This document shows, in pieces, positions 22,314 through 32,943 of a stretch of DNA of 36,361 nucleotides. Both the position numbers and the translations under genes were made by a program. This stretch comes from a bacterium. Lineage in GTDB: Bacteria; Desulfobacterota; Binatia; HRBIN30; CADEER01. Position 1 is the stretch's first letter; each line of letters opens with the position of its first letter. A model generated the notes under the pieces. It had not been told where the DNA came from. It searched no databases and saw only the letters and a list, made by a program, of their open reading frames with translations. The stretch lies in the NCBI GenBank assembly GCA_030430165.1, contig JAUIGL010000065.1, forward strand, positions 1 through 36,361, in the 5' to 3' direction.

Positions 22314-24130
22314 TTTCGGGTGCGCTCGGCGATGCGCAGGGTGCACTAGATACGTTCAGGCAGGTTCTCGGTCCCAGGTCGCGCGTGTCGCAACTCCTCA
22401 TTGGAGTGGACCTCGCAGTTCAGTCGGGCGCCGCTGAGTTCGCCCTCGCTTGGGGCCAACTGCTCGTCGGGCATGCCGGATCGAGCGCCACCGATTTGGT
22501 GCAGCTGGCGAAGTTGTTGCTGGCCGTGCAGAACACTCGTGGCGCGGTCGCCGCGTTGCACGTCGCTCGCCGCCGCGACGATTTCGTTCCGAGCGTTGCG
22601 GTTGCCGACATCCTGGTCGCAGCGGGCGTGTACGACGAGGCCGCCGAGGTGTTACTCCTGGTTTCGGGCGAGGATCGGCAGCTCGCGTGCGAGAGGTTGG
22701 CGACGCTGTGTCTGTGGCGTGGTGATGTGGAGGGCGCATCGTCGAAGATCGATGCTCTCTCTCGCCTCGGCGCCGACGAGGCCGTCGTGCAGCGGTTGAG
22801 GTTGGCCGTGGATGTCTTGACGGGCAACCACGCGCAGGCGGAGAGCAGGCTCGATTCGCTTGGCGAGCTACCTGGTCGCGACGCAGAGACACGTGCTTGG
22901 AGGGCTGAAGTGTTGGCGTCGACCGGACGCTCCCGACAGGCCCTCGACGAGGCGCGGAGAGCTGGCGACGCCAGCCCCGATCACGGTCACTACGTAGCGC
23001 TACGGATCCTCGAAGCGCTGTGCGCGCTGCAGTTGGGCAGACGCCCGGACGGCGACATCGTGTTGCACCGCGCCGTGGACGCGATCTGCGGTGCGGAGGA
23101 TGGCGATCGTGTCTCTCGCTTGATGCGGCGAGTCTACCTCGGTCGGGCTCTCCGCGGTGACCGTGTGTTGTCCAGATTCGGCCGCATCCTGCGCCTGTGC
23201 GGCGTGAAAGTCCGCGCTGTAGAGTCGCCGGCTGAGGTCGAATCGATTCTGCAGCTCGCTCTGAAGCGGCTCGGTGGCAACCGGAACCCGGTCCGGCCGA
23301 CGATCGTCTGCGGGGGCCGACTCGAGCGGCTGGTTGTCGACCCCTCGCCGCGATCCCTGGTGAAGGATGCGCTCGGGGCGGTCCGGTATGGTGGCGAAAA
23401 GGAGGCGTCGCGACGCTTGGCAAACCTGGCCGAGAGATTTCCGGAGTGGCCCCACCCGCACTTCTACCACGCTGAGCTGATGATGTGGGTGGGCCGGCTC
23501 GACCAGGCACGCCGCGATCTCGACAGGGCGCTGGCGATCAGAGTCTGGAATCCGGAAGTAGAGCGAGGGTGTTGGCCTCGCATCGGGCTGGCTGGAGTAA
23601 CTCTGTTGCAAGGAGATGCGAATCAGGCGCTCCGCCTCATTCGGAAGGCGTCGTCCGGCAAGCACGATCCGCCTGCGCAACCGTACTATGCGTGGCACGG
23701 CGAGATCCTGTACGCGCTCGGCCGTTTGGAGGAAGCGCGCGACATGCTGCAGCCGGTTTGTGGTCCGCGAAGCGGCCGGGTTGGATCGTTGCTGACGTTG
23801 GCCTTGGTCGAGATCGATCTGGGTGAGTGCGAAAGGTCGCGGCAGATCGTCGACCAGGTTGCGAGAATTGCACCTGCACTACTTATCGATATCGGACAGG
23901 AGGATGTCTGCGACCCTGCGGGCCCCGGTGCGGGGGCGCTGACTGTCGAGGAGATCCGTGGCTTGGCGGTCGACGCGCGGCAGGCGATGCGCGGCAATCG
24001 GACCGCCACCTGTGTTACTTTCGTCGACAGCCGGGGTCGGCTCCGCGCGATCCCGCCGAATGGGTTGTACCGGCTCGGCGGTGGCCCTTCGAATCACGAT
24101 GAGATCCGAATGTTGATCGACGATCTCTGA
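22310..24130 (+). CDS. TPR-like helical repeat protein (main part; upstream part in another frame)
   Basis: The 606-codon frame from TTG 22310 encodes mostly helical-pair repeats of TPR type, for example GALGDAQGALDTFRQVLG, VYDEAAEVLLLVSGEDRQLA, WVGRLDQARRDLDRALAI, LQGDANQALRLIRKAS and ALGRLEEARDMLQPVCG. The last ~90 residues (ALTVEEIRGLAVDARQAMRG, TATCVTFVDSRGRLRAIPPN) are not repeat-like and have no family I recognise. There is no signal peptide in this frame. The likely true start is ATG 22065, joined through the G tract at 22289-22297. The protein probably acts as a scaffold or interaction partner; no specific function can be given. It follows the acyltransferase and the dockerin remnant in the same direction, but the spacing argues against an operon. 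Confidence 0.65.
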   Translation: MISGALGDAQGALDTFRQVLGPRSRVSQLLIGVDLAVQSGAAEFALAWGQLLVGHAGSSATDLVQLAKLLLAVQNTRGAVAALHVARRRDDFVPSVAVADILVAAGVYDEAAEVLLLVSGEDRQLACERLATLCLWRGDVEGASSKIDALSRLGADEAVVQRLRLAVDVLTGNHAQAESRLDSLGELPGRDAETRAWRAEVLASTGRSRQALDEARRAGDASPDHGHYVALRILEALCALQLGRRPDGDIVLHRAVDAICGAEDGDRVSRLMRRVYLGRALRGDRVLSRFGRILRLCGVKVRAVESPAEVESILQLALKRLGGNRNPVRPTIVCGGRLERLVVDPSPRSLVKDALGAVRYGGEKEASRRLANLAERFPEWPHPHFYHAELMMWVGRLDQARRDLDRALAIRVWNPEVERGCWPRIGLAGVTLLQGDANQALRLIRKASSGKHDPPAQPYYAWHGEILYALGRLEEARDMLQPVCGPRSGRVGSLLTLALVEIDLGECERSRQIVDQVARIAPALLIDIGQEDVCDPAGPGAGALTVEEIRGLAVDARQAMRGNRTATCVTFVDSRGRLRAIPPNGLYRLGGGPSNHDEIRMLIDDL

Positions 24131-24307
24131 CGCAGGCCCTCGCGCTTTTTGCGATGGAGCGGACACCCATCCTCAAGTTCGCCCCTTCATCCTCGGCGTC
24201 TCTGCGCCTCTGCGCGAGATTCTTCCGTAGGGCCACTGTTGACGCGAAACGTATCACTTCGAGGTCGACATGATCGCCGGCTGCAGGCTATCGGAGAGAG
24301 CGAGCCG
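24131..24307. other. Intergenic stretch with a CTCTGCGCCTCTGCGCGAG-type dispersed repeat
   Basis: The region contains TCTCTGCGCCTCTGCGCGAG near 24200-24219 and lower-GC flanks. This CTCTGCGCCTCTGCGCGAG string is a familiar dispersed intergenic sequence in bacterial genomes. An open frame runs through it into the methyltransferase but does not look coding. Confidence 0.4.
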
Positions 24308-24964
24308 ATGAAGACTTTGTCTCACGCGCAGGCGCGTCGGGTCTACGACCGGATTGGCGCGAAGCAGGATTCGCAGGCGTTCTACGAGGACGTCGCTACC
24401 GACGAGCTGGTGCGCCACGGCGCGTTCGATCGGGCGCGGGCGGTGTTCGAGCTCGGCTGCGGCACCGGCCGCTTTGCCGAAACGCTGCTGGCGACTCATC
24501 TTGCCGCCGATGCAGTTTACCGGGGTACCGACCTGAGTCCGAAGATGGTCGAGCTGGCGCAGCAGCGCCTCGAACAGTTCGGTGCGCGCGCGAGTGTGGC
24601 ACTTTCGCAGGGCCCGATTCGCACGGAAGAGACTGACGCTTCGTTCGATCGATTCGTTTCGAACTACGTGCTCGATCTGCTGTCGGACGAGGACATTCGC
24701 GCGGTGGTCGACGAGTCACACCGCCTGCTCCAACCGGGCGGGCTGCTCTGTGTCGCGAGCCTGTCGCACCCCACCGAGCCGCTGTCACGGTTCATCATCG
24801 GCGTGTGGTCGGCGCTGTTCGCGATCAACCCGCGGCTGGTCGGCGGCTGCCGGCCGATCGAGCTGAGCGCCTTCGTCGACGAAGCGCGGTGGCGGATCCG
24901 CCACCGCGCGCGGGTCGCTCCGTTCGGTCTGCCGTCCGAAGCGCTGGTTGTCGAGCGATTGTAG
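24308..24964 (+). CDS. SAM-dependent class I methyltransferase
   Basis: A 218-residue cytoplasmic enzyme. The S-adenosylmethionine-binding motif I is VFELGCGTGRFAETLL (about residues 49-64), followed by motif-II-like RGTDLSPKMVELAQQRL, the FDRFVSNYVLDLLSDEDIRA region and the post-motif helix ESHRLLQPGGLLCVASLSHP. This is the Methyltransf_11/25 layout. The acceptor (lipid, quinone or small molecule) cannot be told from sequence. ATG 24308 follows GGAGAG at 24293; an open frame from 24149 runs through repeat DNA and is rejected. It converges with the DUF1566 gene, with 11 bases between the stops. Confidence 0.82.
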   Translation: MKTLSHAQARRVYDRIGAKQDSQAFYEDVATDELVRHGAFDRARAVFELGCGTGRFAETLLATHLAADAVYRGTDLSPKMVELAQQRLEQFGARASVALSQGPIRTEETDASFDRFVSNYVLDLLSDEDIRAVVDESHRLLQPGGLLCVASLSHPTEPLSRFIIGVWSALFAINPRLVGGCRPIELSAFVDEARWRIRHRARVAPFGLPSEALVVERL

Positions 24965-24975
24965 AGACTCGGTGC

Positions 24976-25791
24976 TCAGTCGTTGCGCCGGCCGCCGCGC
25001 ACGGCGATTACCGGGTAGTGTGAAGTCTTGTGTGACTCGAACTCGATCTGGATGTAGTCGTTGGTGACGGTGATCGCCTCGGTCGGATCTTCCGGGTTCG
25101 TGATCGAGGTCCAGAAGTTGTCGCCGTTCCAAACCTGAGCGAATGCGCAACTGCAGGTCGATATGTCGCAGCCGTCCGTGCAGTTGACGTCGAATGCGGG
25201 GAAGCTCCTTACGTCTGCGGGATTTCTGAAGTTGATCAGGGTGAGCATTTCGTTCGGAGTCGGGACCCGCCAATCGCTGTGTCCGGCAAAGGTCGTGCCG
25301 TTAAGGGTTGCGATGTGTACGGAGAACGCCTCGTCCCAATCGTAGGTTTCGGCGATGTCGTGGATGCTGTCGTCGAGATAGGATTTCTTCTCCCAGGTCA
25401 GCCCGGTGTTGACGTCGGTGATCGAGCCGTTGCCGTTGTCCTGGAAGCGGTCGACGGCGGCAACCGTGCCGGCCATCAACCCCGCGTCGGCGATGGCGAT
25501 ATCGCCGACCGCGGTGGCGTCGCCTTCGGTCGGGCAGGCGCCGGCTGCTTTGGCCTCGATGGCTGCCCACTTGGCGGCGAACTTGGAATCACACTTGGCG
25601 AAGTCGGGAGGGGTTCCCTTCTTGACGGCCTTGGACTCGGCCTTCATGCGGCAGAATACGTACTTGCCGGCAAGTTTCATTTTCTTGGCCACGCACTTGT
25701 CGGCGGCGTCCATGCCGCTCGCTCCGCTTGCCCACGTTGCCGCCGAGACGACCAAGATGCCGGCGATTGCGCTGCGATCGGATATTCTCAT
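24976..25791 (-). CDS. Secreted DUF1566 (Lcl C-terminal domain) protein
   Basis: A 271-residue exported protein. The signal peptide (MRISDRSAIAGILVVSAATW, cleavage near ASG) is followed by a Cys- and Lys-containing region (DAADKCVAKKMKLAGKYVFC, CDSKFAAKWAAIEAKAAGAC) that looks like a small helical domain common before DUF1566 in this genome type. The C-terminal half is DUF1566/Lcl: FQDNGNGSITDVNTGLTWEK, DWRVPTPNEMLTLINF, NFWTSI and YPVIAVRGG. On the minus strand GGAG at 25801-25798 is six bases before ATG 25791 and only three before ATG 25794, so I prefer 25791. Lcl proteins are linked to adhesion or surface binding in Legionella; here the role is inferred only as surface-exposed. Confidence 0.75.
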   Translation of the reverse strand: MRISDRSAIAGILVVSAATWASGASGMDAADKCVAKKMKLAGKYVFCRMKAESKAVKKGTPPDFAKCDSKFAAKWAAIEAKAAGACPTEGDATAVGDIAIADAGLMAGTVAAVDRFQDNGNGSITDVNTGLTWEKKSYLDDSIHDIAETYDWDEAFSVHIATLNGTTFAGHSDWRVPTPNEMLTLINFRNPADVRSFPAFDVNCTDGCDISTCSCAFAQVWNGDNFWTSITNPEDPTEAITVTNDYIQIEFESHKTSHYPVIAVRGGRRND

Positions 25792-26161
25792 CATCTTCTC
25801 CGTCCTCTGAGGTCGATTGTCACTCGATGGCAACTCGCCTGGGAATCGTGAGGGATCAGCGGCTTGGGCAGGCGATTGTCGGCGTTGCTAACACGCGCGT
25901 AGCGTGCTGGGCAAGTGAAAGTACGTACGCGGCATGCCGGGAGCCGGTGCAGACTGCTTCCGTACCGTTCCGAGCCGCCACAAGTTGACGAATTCGTTGC
26001 TGTCTCGTCAGCAACTGCGTCGAAGGCAAGGGCTGAGGCTCGCCGTAGGAAGTTGCATCGAGCCTCGGTTGGCAGCTTGCGAGCGCGTCGACTTGTCATG
26101 ATAATCCGAGCGAATTTTCGGTTGGGGGCACGATCGTTTTGACTGCGGGGTCACGATCACA
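25792..26161. other. Divergent intergenic region between the DUF1566 gene and the 1,991-residue protein gene
   Basis: No gene of convincing composition is present. A promoter candidate for the rightward gene is listed separately. The leftward gene has a clear ribosome site (GGACGGAGAAG) but no convincing sigma-70 pair that I could pick by eye. A short palindrome GTACGTAC lies near 25921. Confidence 0.5.
26077..26105 (+). promoter_or_regulatory. Candidate sigma-70-type promoter for the 1,991-residue protein gene
   Basis: TTGCGA (26077-26082) and GATAAT (26100-26105) are separated by 17 bases and sit ~57 bases before the GTG start at 26162. The -10 matches the consensus at five of six positions, the -35 at four of six. 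Confidence 0.45.
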
Positions 26162-29100
26162 GTGGTAGCGCGTGTGCGCAGCGCCGTTGTCGGGAACGCG
26201 GCTGTATGGCTGTGCCTCCTCGTGTTCTCGCCGGCGGTTCGTGCTCAGCCCGAGACTGCGACCCCCACCGTTTCGACCTTTACGCCGACTTCGCCGCCGA
26301 CCACAGCGACGATTCCGCCCGATGCCGAGGCGGACATCCAGATGCTCGACAGCGACAATCCCGATCCGGTCGTGTTTGGTCAGCCTCTCACCTTCCAGGT
26401 GTTCGCGCGCAACCGCGGACCGGGGATCGCGGTCGGTGTACGCAGCTTCACCCGGCTTCCTCGGCACCAAGGGAACATCACGGCGGTCAGCCTGGGGGCG
26501 GTGACGACGACGCAGGGGTCGTGTAGCCCGGGATCCGACGAAGCGGGGGACTTCGTTCGCTGCGACTTCGGGACGGTCGCGCCGAACGACGAGGCGATCG
26601 CGACGATGACGCTGAGCCTGGTCGACCATCCTTTCAGCGCCAGCGGTTGGACGCTGTTCTTCTCGACCACCGGCGGTGCCGACAACGACACCGACTCGGA
26701 CAACAACTTCGTGACCAACCGAACTCGCGTTGGATTCGAAGGAGAGCGGCCGACGGCGACTGCCACGCCGACGCCGCTGCCCGACGACGACACCGTTCTC
26801 TTCGTCGCCGATCGCGCCGGCGATGGCGAGCTGCTCGAGATCGACGGCAACGCCGGGACCATCGTCAGGCGGCTGGCGGTGCCGGGAGACCCGCAGGAGC
26901 TCGCCCTGCACCCGGCCGGGCACCGTCTGTACGCGAGCTTGATCGATGCCGACGCTGTGGCGGTGTTCGATACCCAGAGCTTCACTGAGATCGACCGGAT
27001 CTCGGTTGGCGGTCGGCCGCAGGGAGTCGCCGTCTATCCGACGGGCGCCAGACTCTACGTCGCCAACTTCGACGGCAACAGCGTTTCGGTGGTCGACATC
27101 GACGACGACGCCAACACCGTGATCACGACGATTCGCGACATTCCGCGGGCCAACCGGGTGGCGATCCACCCAGAGGGAACCGCGGTCTACGTCAGCAGCC
27201 GCAGCACGGCGTCGGTCGCCATCATCGATCCGTCGACCGATACGGTGCAGGAGTTCACCGCGGTCGGCGCCTCGCCCGAGGGGATCGTCGTCGCTCCGGA
27301 CGGAATCCGCTTCTACGTCGCCAACTGGGACGACGACAGCGTTTCGGTCGTCGCCACGTCGGGCAACATCGAGCTCGGCCGCATCCCGCTCGGGCTCGTC
27401 GCGAGTGGCACCGGGCTCGCGCTCAACGAGTCCGGCTCGCTGATCTACGCGACCACCAGCAGCGGCGTTTCGGTGATCGACCGCGTACTCAACGACGCGG
27501 TCGACGAGTTCTTCGACCGTCCGGCGTCGCGGCTGGCGGTGAGTCCGTCGAACGAGCGCGTCTACGTCACGGGTGGGTTTGGCAGCGGCGGTATCAGGTC
27601 GTTCGAAACACGCCGCAACAAGCTGGTGTGGGAGATCAACGAGGGAACCCCCTTCGGCATCGTCGTCAAGCCGCCGTCGCGCTGCGGCAACGGGGTTCTC
27701 GAGTCGGAGCCGCCGTTCGAGGAGGACTGCGACGACGGCAACACCGACAACGGCGACGCCTGCCCGAGCGACTGCAAGCTCAAGCTGTTCCTGTCGCCGC
27801 AGCTGGTGATCGGCAGCGGGCTCTGCGAGGACAGCCCGCAGGAGCTCCAGGTCGTGCGCGGCCCGCTCGACTCCGAGGGCAACGGTGAGGACGTCACCGA
27901 CGATCCCAATGTGGAATTCGAGTGGATCGAGGATCCACTGGCAGCGGGTTTCCTCAACACGGCGATCGCCGAGGGAATCGCGGCGCTGAAGGAGCGGCTG
28001 AAGGCGAATCCGGACGACGAGGACCCGCAGATCCCCGACATCGAGATCGCCAAGATGACGGTCGAGGACGGCGTCGTGAAGTTCCTCGACGGACAGGAGG
28101 GGATTGGCGTCAATCTGCTGCGCGCCAAGCGCACCACCGACCAGGGAGTCGAGTTCTCGAATCTGGCCTTCGTCATCAACGGCCTGCGCTTCGCCTCGGC
28201 CGGTGCTCTCGAAATCGAGCCGGTGTCGGTGGCGTCGTCGGCCAACTCCCTTGCCGACAAGCTGTCGCAGACCTTCGGACAGCAGTCGCCCGACCCGATG
28301 ATGGTGCTGTTCTCCCAGGGCACGTTCTGCGACGGCAGTCTCAGTGGCGATGCCGCCGGCACGGTGGGGTTCGTCCGCATCAAGAGTCTGAAGTTCGATT
28401 TGCTCGGCGGACTGATCGGCGAGCAGGATCTGATGGCCGGTATTCAGGCTGCGATCTCCGCGATTCCGACCAAGTCGGGGTGGGTCGGTGTGATGGCCAA
28501 GCTGCTGGCGCCCGGAGCCGTGGCGCTGGCGGCGCCGCAGTTCCTCGACTTCGAAGTGAGCTCGAAGGCGGCGCAGGGCTCGGAGAAGGAAGGCGCGCCC
28601 CCGGTTACAATGGACGACGTGATCGAGGTCACCGACCAGTTCTCGCTGGTGGCCCCATTCTTCAAGGGGTTCGTCAGCGCCAAGGCTCCCGGGCTCTCGG
28701 CGGTGCAGGCGACCTTCGAGATGGAGTGCCTCGGCAAGGCCAGTGACAACATGGTGGTGTGGGTGCTGCCCGAGGTAGAGGGTGTCGAGATCCGCGGCGA
28801 GAGCGGCGGCTTCGAGTCCACCATCGAGGTGCCGCTCAACGGCTCGCGCGCGCCGCACGTGGTGGCGATGATCAACGCCTTCCGCAGCGGACAGGAACCG
28901 GCCGAGATTTCGTTCGATCCGCTGAGCGCGCTGGTTGGACCCGACGAGGTGGCGCGCGCGAAGGAGCTGGCCGAGTCGATGATTCCGGGCGGCGAGGACA
29001 TGCTCGAAGCGGCGCAGGTTCCGATCGAGGTGGTCTTCCCCAGCGGCGCCGCTCTGGCGAGCAACGGATTCTATCCAGACGGCGATCTCTTTTTCCGTCT

Positions 29101-32100
29101 TCGCGCCAGCTGGAACCCGGTGACTCCGTCGGTGACGTTTCAAGAGCTGCAGGTGCAGCTGCCGATCCCGAACCAGCCGACGATCACCGAGTGGACGCTA
29201 CCCGCCGAGTTCAACGCCGACGGCGCGGTTACGGTCGACCCGACGGCGGGTGTGCTCTCCGGCGTCAACAACGGAATCGGGCGGGTCGACGTCGAGGTGT
29301 GCTTGCCGGGGTTCACCGACGAGCTCGCCACCGATCTCAATCGGGTGAGCGTCGAGTCCGATCCGATCAACGTGTCCGGCGTCAAGTTCGAGGATCTCGA
29401 CGGCAACGGCTCCATCGACTCCGGCGAGCCGGGGCTAGCTGGGTGGACCATCGAGCTTCTGTCCGGCAACAACCAGGTGATCGACAGCGCAGTTACCGCG
29501 GCCGACGGCAGCTACGCCTTCGAGGTCGATCTCGCCGACCTGCCGGCCGGGCTCAATACGTTCGGTCTGCGCGAGGTGGCGCAGGAAGGCTGGTCGGCAA
29601 CCACTCCGCCGGGCGGCTCGGTGCGGGGAATTCGCATCGAGTCGGGATTGCAGCGCACGCAGAACTTCGGGAACTTTCGCGACGTGACCATCCGCGGTCG
29701 CAAGTTCGCAGACGTAAACGGCGACGGCAACGGCGACGGCGATCTCGGCCTCGGCGGCTGGGAGATCGAGCTGATCACCACTACCGGCGAACGGCGCAGC
29801 GACTTCACCGGCGCCGCCGGTGGCTATTCGTTCGACGCAAGTTACGAGGACCTGCAGGGAGAGAATCCGGCGCTGCTGCGCGAGATTCAGCGCGAGGGTT
29901 GGACCCAGACTTTTCCCGATGAGGCGGTGGTCGACGTGCCGATCGGCAACTTGATGAGCGGAACCGCCTTCGAGCTCGACTTCGGCAACCAACCGTTCAC
30001 GCCGACCAGCACGCCCAGCGCGACGGCGACCGACACCGCGACCAGTACCGACACGCCGACCGCGACGTCGACACCGACGCTGACGCCGACCGCCACGCCG
30101 ACGCACACGCCGACCGCGACCGCCACGGTCACCGCCACGGCGACACCGACGGCGACGCCGACCGGACGGTTCTTTCTGTCCGGAACCAAGTTCGAGGACG
30201 TCGATGGCAACGGTCAGCGCGGCGAGGACGAGCCGGTGCTCAAGGGGTGGACGATCTTCATCGACGAGAATCTCGACGGCGTGCTCAATCGCGCCGGCGG
30301 CAACGGTGTCTGTGATGGCCGGGCGCAGGAGATCTGCGGCGAGACCGACGCCAACGGTCGCTACTCGTTCGTCATCCCCGGACCTGGGACGTTTCAGATG
30401 GCCGAGGTGGTGCGGCCGGGTTGGCAGCAGACCGCGGCGCCGCCCGCCGCCGGGGTCGACGACCCGGTCGATCGGTCGGTCGCAGGGCTCGACTTCGGCA
30501 ACTTCCGATTCGGCGCGACCACCGGCGTCAAGTTCAGCGACACCAACGGCAACGGCGTGCAAAACCTGGGCGAGCCGGGGATCGCCGGTTGGCCGATCTT
30601 CGTCGATCGCAACGGCAACGGGGTGCACGACCCGGGCGAGCCGCGCACCGCTACCGGGGGCGGTGGAAGCTATCTGCTGACCGGGCTGCGGCGTGGCGCC
30701 AACAGTGTGCGCGAGGGGAGCAAGTGCGGCTTCGTCGCAAGCTCGCCGAGTGCGATCACGGTTCGCATCGAGCAGAGTGGTGCGGTCGTTGGCGGGTCGG
30801 ACTTTGCCAACCAGCCGCCCGAACGATTGCCTGGCGACGTCAACGGTGACGGTCGCGTCACCAGCGCCGACCTGACGGCGATCCAGCGCGCCGCTGCCGA
30901 GGATCCGGAAGACGATCTCGCCGACATCGACGGCAACGGCACGATCGACGAGGCCGATGTCGATGCTTTGCTGGAGCTCACCTTCGAGTGCGCCGGCCTG
31001 CGCGTGGTGCCGGGTACGCCGACTCCGACAGCGAGCGCGACTGCCAGTGTGAGCGACACGCCGACGCCGAGCGCGACCGCGACGGCATCGGTGGCGACCG
31101 ACACGCCGATGCTCGCCAGCCCGACACCGACCACTCCGCTGGCTATTCCGACGACGGCGGCGCCGACCGATACTCCAACGGTCGTGCCATCGACGCCGAC
31201 CCAGCCGCCGACTGCGTCGCCCGCACCGTCGCAGACCAGCTCGCCGACCACGCCTCCCACCGAGACCGCGACCGCCACGCCGCCGCCCTCGTCGACTGCC
31301 ACTTCGACCGCGACCGCGAGCCCGACCGCTCCGCAACACGTCCTGGTGTGCAGTGACCATCTCTCGACACCGCTGCCGATTCCCGACGACGACAATCTCG
31401 GCGTCGCCGACTCGCTCACGGTGCAAGCTGTCGGCACTGTCTCCGACGTCAACGTCGATCTCTACATCGAGCACACCTGGGTCGGTGACCTGGTCGTGGT
31501 GTTGTCGCACGTCGATAGCGGCACCGATGTCGAGCTCATCGACCGTGTCACCGAGGGCGCGGGGTCGTGTGGGATCGACGACATCGACCTGACGCTCGAC
31601 GACCAGACCGACACTTCGGTACAGCTCCAGTGTGCCGAGACTTCACCGGCGATCGACGGAGTCTACCTGCCTGCCGAGCCGCTCGCCGCCTTCGTTGGCG
31701 AGGCGATGGCGGGTACCTGGCGGCTGCGCATCATCGACCAGGCCGGCGAGGATGTCGGCGCCCTGGTCGACTGGTGCATCGAGCTCAACACCACTGCCCC
31801 CGTCGTTTCGAGTTGGACCTGCGACCAACAGTCGAGCTGCACGGTCGCGGTGGGGCAGGGCTTCGATCTCGACCTCGCGTTCGTCGACCCCGACGGCAAC
31901 GCCAGCGAGTGGTTCGTGACCAACGTGCGCGACGACGGGCAGGAAGGGTCGCCGGTGATTCGCCCGCTGACCCCGCCGCGCGGCCAGGGCAGCGCCCGAC
32001 TTTCGCATGCCGGCTACTCCTGCAACGGCGGGGGGTGCCGCGAGACCCGCTTCGACTTTACCGTGACCGTATTCGACGAAGACGGCAACGCCAGCGCACC

Positions 32101-32137
32101 GCGCACGACGTCGGTGACGGTGATGGCTGCGGAGTAG
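26162..32137 (+). CDS. Giant mosaic secreted protein: DUF11-like, YVTN beta-propeller, Cys-rich repeat, SdrD-B repeats, dockerin, proprotein-convertase P domain
   Basis: A 1,991-residue exported protein. After a signal peptide ([20 protein letters not shown], cleavage near RAQPE) the order is: a Thr/Pro linker; a DUF11/CARDB-like domain (~58-160, [17 protein letters not shown]); a YVTN-type seven-bladed propeller (~208-503, repeats such as [20 protein letters not shown] and [20 protein letters not shown]); a CGNGVLE...[13 protein letters not shown] cysteine-rich repeat (~508-535); ~520 residues with no domain I recognise; four SdrD-B-like domains (~1070, ~1180, ~1338, ~1454; [17 protein letters not shown] type); a dockerin-like pair (~1558-1613); a second Thr/Pro linker (~1617-1724); a proprotein-convertase P domain (~1727-1878, [20 protein letters not shown]); and a final beta-domain. 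No catalytic protease domain is seen. GTG 26162 is the longest start; GTG 26174 is possible. I infer a cell-surface or secreted adhesive/structural protein. Confidence 0.85.
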   Translation: MVARVRSAVVGNAAVWLCLLVFSPAVRAQPETATPTVSTFTPTSPPTTATIPPDAEADIQMLDSDNPDPVVFGQPLTFQVFARNRGPGIAVGVRSFTRLPRHQGNITAVSLGAVTTTQGSCSPGSDEAGDFVRCDFGTVAPNDEAIATMTLSLVDHPFSASGWTLFFSTTGGADNDTDSDNNFVTNRTRVGFEGERPTATATPTPLPDDDTVLFVADRAGDGELLEIDGNAGTIVRRLAVPGDPQELALHPAGHRLYASLIDADAVAVFDTQSFTEIDRISVGGRPQGVAVYPTGARLYVANFDGNSVSVVDIDDDANTVITTIRDIPRANRVAIHPEGTAVYVSSRSTASVAIIDPSTDTVQEFTAVGASPEGIVVAPDGIRFYVANWDDDSVSVVATSGNIELGRIPLGLVASGTGLALNESGSLIYATTSSGVSVIDRVLNDAVDEFFDRPASRLAVSPSNERVYVTGGFGSGGIRSFETRRNKLVWEINEGTPFGIVVKPPSRCGNGVLESEPPFEEDCDDGNTDNGDACPSDCKLKLFLSPQLVIGSGLCEDSPQELQVVRGPLDSEGNGEDVTDDPNVEFEWIEDPLAAGFLNTAIAEGIAALKERLKANPDDEDPQIPDIEIAKMTVEDGVVKFLDGQEGIGVNLLRAKRTTDQGVEFSNLAFVINGLRFASAGALEIEPVSVASSANSLADKLSQTFGQQSPDPMMVLFSQGTFCDGSLSGDAAGTVGFVRIKSLKFDLLGGLIGEQDLMAGIQAAISAIPTKSGWVGVMAKLLAPGAVALAAPQFLDFEVSSKAAQGSEKEGAPPVTMDDVIEVTDQFSLVAPFFKGFVSAKAPGLSAVQATFEMECLGKASDNMVVWVLPEVEGVEIRGESGGFESTIEVPLNGSRAPHVVAMINAFRSGQEPAEISFDPLSALVGPDEVARAKELAESMIPGGEDMLEAAQVPIEVVFPSGAALASNGFYPDGDLFFRLRASWNPVTPSVTFQELQVQLPIPNQPTITEWTLPAEFNADGAVTVDPTAGVLSGVNNGIGRVDVEVCLPGFTDELATDLNRVSVESDPINVSGVKFEDLDGNGSIDSGEPGLAGWTIELLSGNNQVIDSAVTAADGSYAFEVDLADLPAGLNTFGLREVAQEGWSATTPPGGSVRGIRIESGLQRTQNFGNFRDVTIRGRKFADVNGDGNGDGDLGLGGWEIELITTTGERRSDFTGAAGGYSFDASYEDLQGENPALLREIQREGWTQTFPDEAVVDVPIGNLMSGTAFELDFGNQPFTPTSTPSATATDTATSTDTPTATSTPTLTPTATPTHTPTATATVTATATPTATPTGRFFLSGTKFEDVDGNGQRGEDEPVLKGWTIFIDENLDGVLNRAGGNGVCDGRAQEICGETDANGRYSFVIPGPGTFQMAEVVRPGWQQTAAPPAAGVDDPVDRSVAGLDFGNFRFGATTGVKFSDTNGNGVQNLGEPGIAGWPIFVDRNGNGVHDPGEPRTATGGGGSYLLTGLRRGANSVREGSKCGFVASSPSAITVRIEQSGAVVGGSDFANQPPERLPGDVNGDGRVTSADLTAIQRAAAEDPEDDLADIDGNGTIDEADVDALLELTFECAGLRVVPGTPTPTASATASVSDTPTPSATATASVATDTPMLASPTPTTPLAIPTTAAPTDTPTVVPSTPTQPPTASPAPSQTSSPTTPPTETATATPPPSSTATSTATASPTAPQHVLVCSDHLSTPLPIPDDDNLGVADSLTVQAVGTVSDVNVDLYIEHTWVGDLVVVLSHVDSGTDVELIDRVTEGAGSCGIDDIDLTLDDQTDTSVQLQCAETSPAIDGVYLPAEPLAAFVGEAMAGTWRLRIIDQAGEDVGALVDWCIELNTTAPVVSSWTCDQQSSCTVAVGQGFDLDLAFVDPDGNASEWFVTNVRDDGQEGSPVIRPLTPPRGQGSARLSHAGYSCNGGGCRETRFDFTVTVFDEDGNASAPRTTSVTVMAAE
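30001..30165 (+). repeat. Low-complexity Thr/Pro/Ala codon repeat (linker 1)
   Basis: Short ACGCCGACC / GCGACC-type units encode [13 protein letters not shown] sequence inside the giant protein, between its second and third SdrD-B domains. The tract is degenerate at codon level, so it is an interdomain linker and not a recent slippage array. Confidence 0.7.
31010..31335 (+). repeat. Low-complexity Thr/Pro/Ser/Ala codon repeat (linker 2)
   Basis: About 108 residues of [24 protein letters not shown] sequence link the dockerin to the P domain of the giant protein. Such linkers are often O-glycosylated in secreted modular proteins; that is inference here. Confidence 0.7.
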
Positions 32138-32154
32138 GTCGGAAGTAGCCGCGC

Positions 32155-32943
32155 CTAGGATGGGGTCAGATGCCGGTAGCTTAGGACGTGGTCAAACCCC
32201 ATCCTGGCGTAGACCGGGCGGCCCATGTCGGATGCCTGTAAGCTGGCGATCGGGCAGCCGAGCTCGCGTCCGCCGCGCACCGCCGCCCAGGTGAGCGCCG
32301 TGCCGAGTCCTTGGCCGCGGTACTCGTCGATCGTCGCCACCCAGTAGATGCCGGCGACTCCGGCGGTTGCGACGAGCATCGACGTTGCCACCACCCTGCC
32401 TTCGATCGAGCCGGCGTAGAGGTGCACGTGCGGCAGCTGCAGGAAACGGTCGGTGAGGAACAGGTGCGCGGCTTGGACCGGGAATCCGAACCCGGCGAAC
32501 GCGGTCTGCCGGTAGGCGACGAGCTGTTCGCTGGTTCGCACCGGCTCGATGACCAGCGATGCCGGCGGCTCGGGGATGCGGACGTCGGTAGCGATGGTCA
32601 TCCCCGGAACCGGCGGTGCGGTCTCGTTCCAATCGGCCAGCCTCTGCGGCGCATCCGACGAACCGTCGCGGAAAGCGAGGCGAAACGGCAGGCTCTGTTC
32701 CTCGAAGTAGGCGCGCGCCGATTGCGCGTTGGCTTCGATCCCGTCGAACGGCGGCAGGAGGAAACCGAAGTTGAGCTGCTCGACCGGCAGGCCGCACGAG
32801 ACGACCGCCAATCCTTTGAGCTCGCGGTACTCACCGCTATCGGCCGAAGTCACGAAGATGCGGTTGGCTTCCAGGTAGTTGGCGTCGAGCGCCAGGAGGC
32901 CTCGATCGGACGACGTCACCGAGTGGATGCTCATTCCCGGCAC
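32155..32943 (-). CDS. GNAT-family N-acetyltransferase with N-terminal extra domain
   Basis: A 262-residue protein. The C-terminal ~140 residues are a GNAT fold: VHLYAGSIEGRVVATSMLVA, then the acetyl-CoA loop motif A VATIDEYRGQGLGTALTWAAV (Q/R-x-x-G-x-G), then IASLQASDMGRPVYARMGF, typical of strand 5 and helix 4. The first ~120 residues (FVTSADSGEYRELKGLAVVS, FGFLLPPFDGIEANAQSARA) are probably a second, degenerate acetyltransferase-like half, a common two-domain arrangement. The start is GTG 32943 or ATG 32934, neither with a strong ribosome site. It converges with the giant protein gene, 17 bases from stop to stop. The substrate is unknown. Confidence 0.8.
   Translation of the reverse strand: MPGMSIHSVTSSDRGLLALDANYLEANRIFVTSADSGEYRELKGLAVVSCGLPVEQLNFGFLLPPFDGIEANAQSARAYFEEQSLPFRLAFRDGSSDAPQRLADWNETAPPVPGMTIATDVRIPEPPASLVIEPVRTSEQLVAYRQTAFAGFGFPVQAAHLFLTDRFLQLPHVHLYAGSIEGRVVATSMLVATAGVAGIYWVATIDEYRGQGLGTALTWAAVRGGRELGCPIASLQASDMGRPVYARMGFDHVLSYRHLTPS

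Noticed and set aside
26096..29143. 1,015-codon open frame on the minus strand opposite the giant protein gene
   Set aside because: It has the low-complexity Arg/His/Asp/Val-rich composition of an antisense shadow in GC-rich DNA, no domain pattern, and lies wholly over strongly coding plus-strand sequence.
30001..31335. Thr/Pro codon tracts considered as CRISPR or tandem-repeat array
   Set aside because: There is no constant repeat and spacer structure; the tracts are in frame and encode interdomain linkers.
29435..31510. 691-codon open frame on the minus strand
   Set aside because: Translates to long RRRGRGGRR-type runs opposite the Thr/Pro linkers; an antisense artefact of GC-rich codons.
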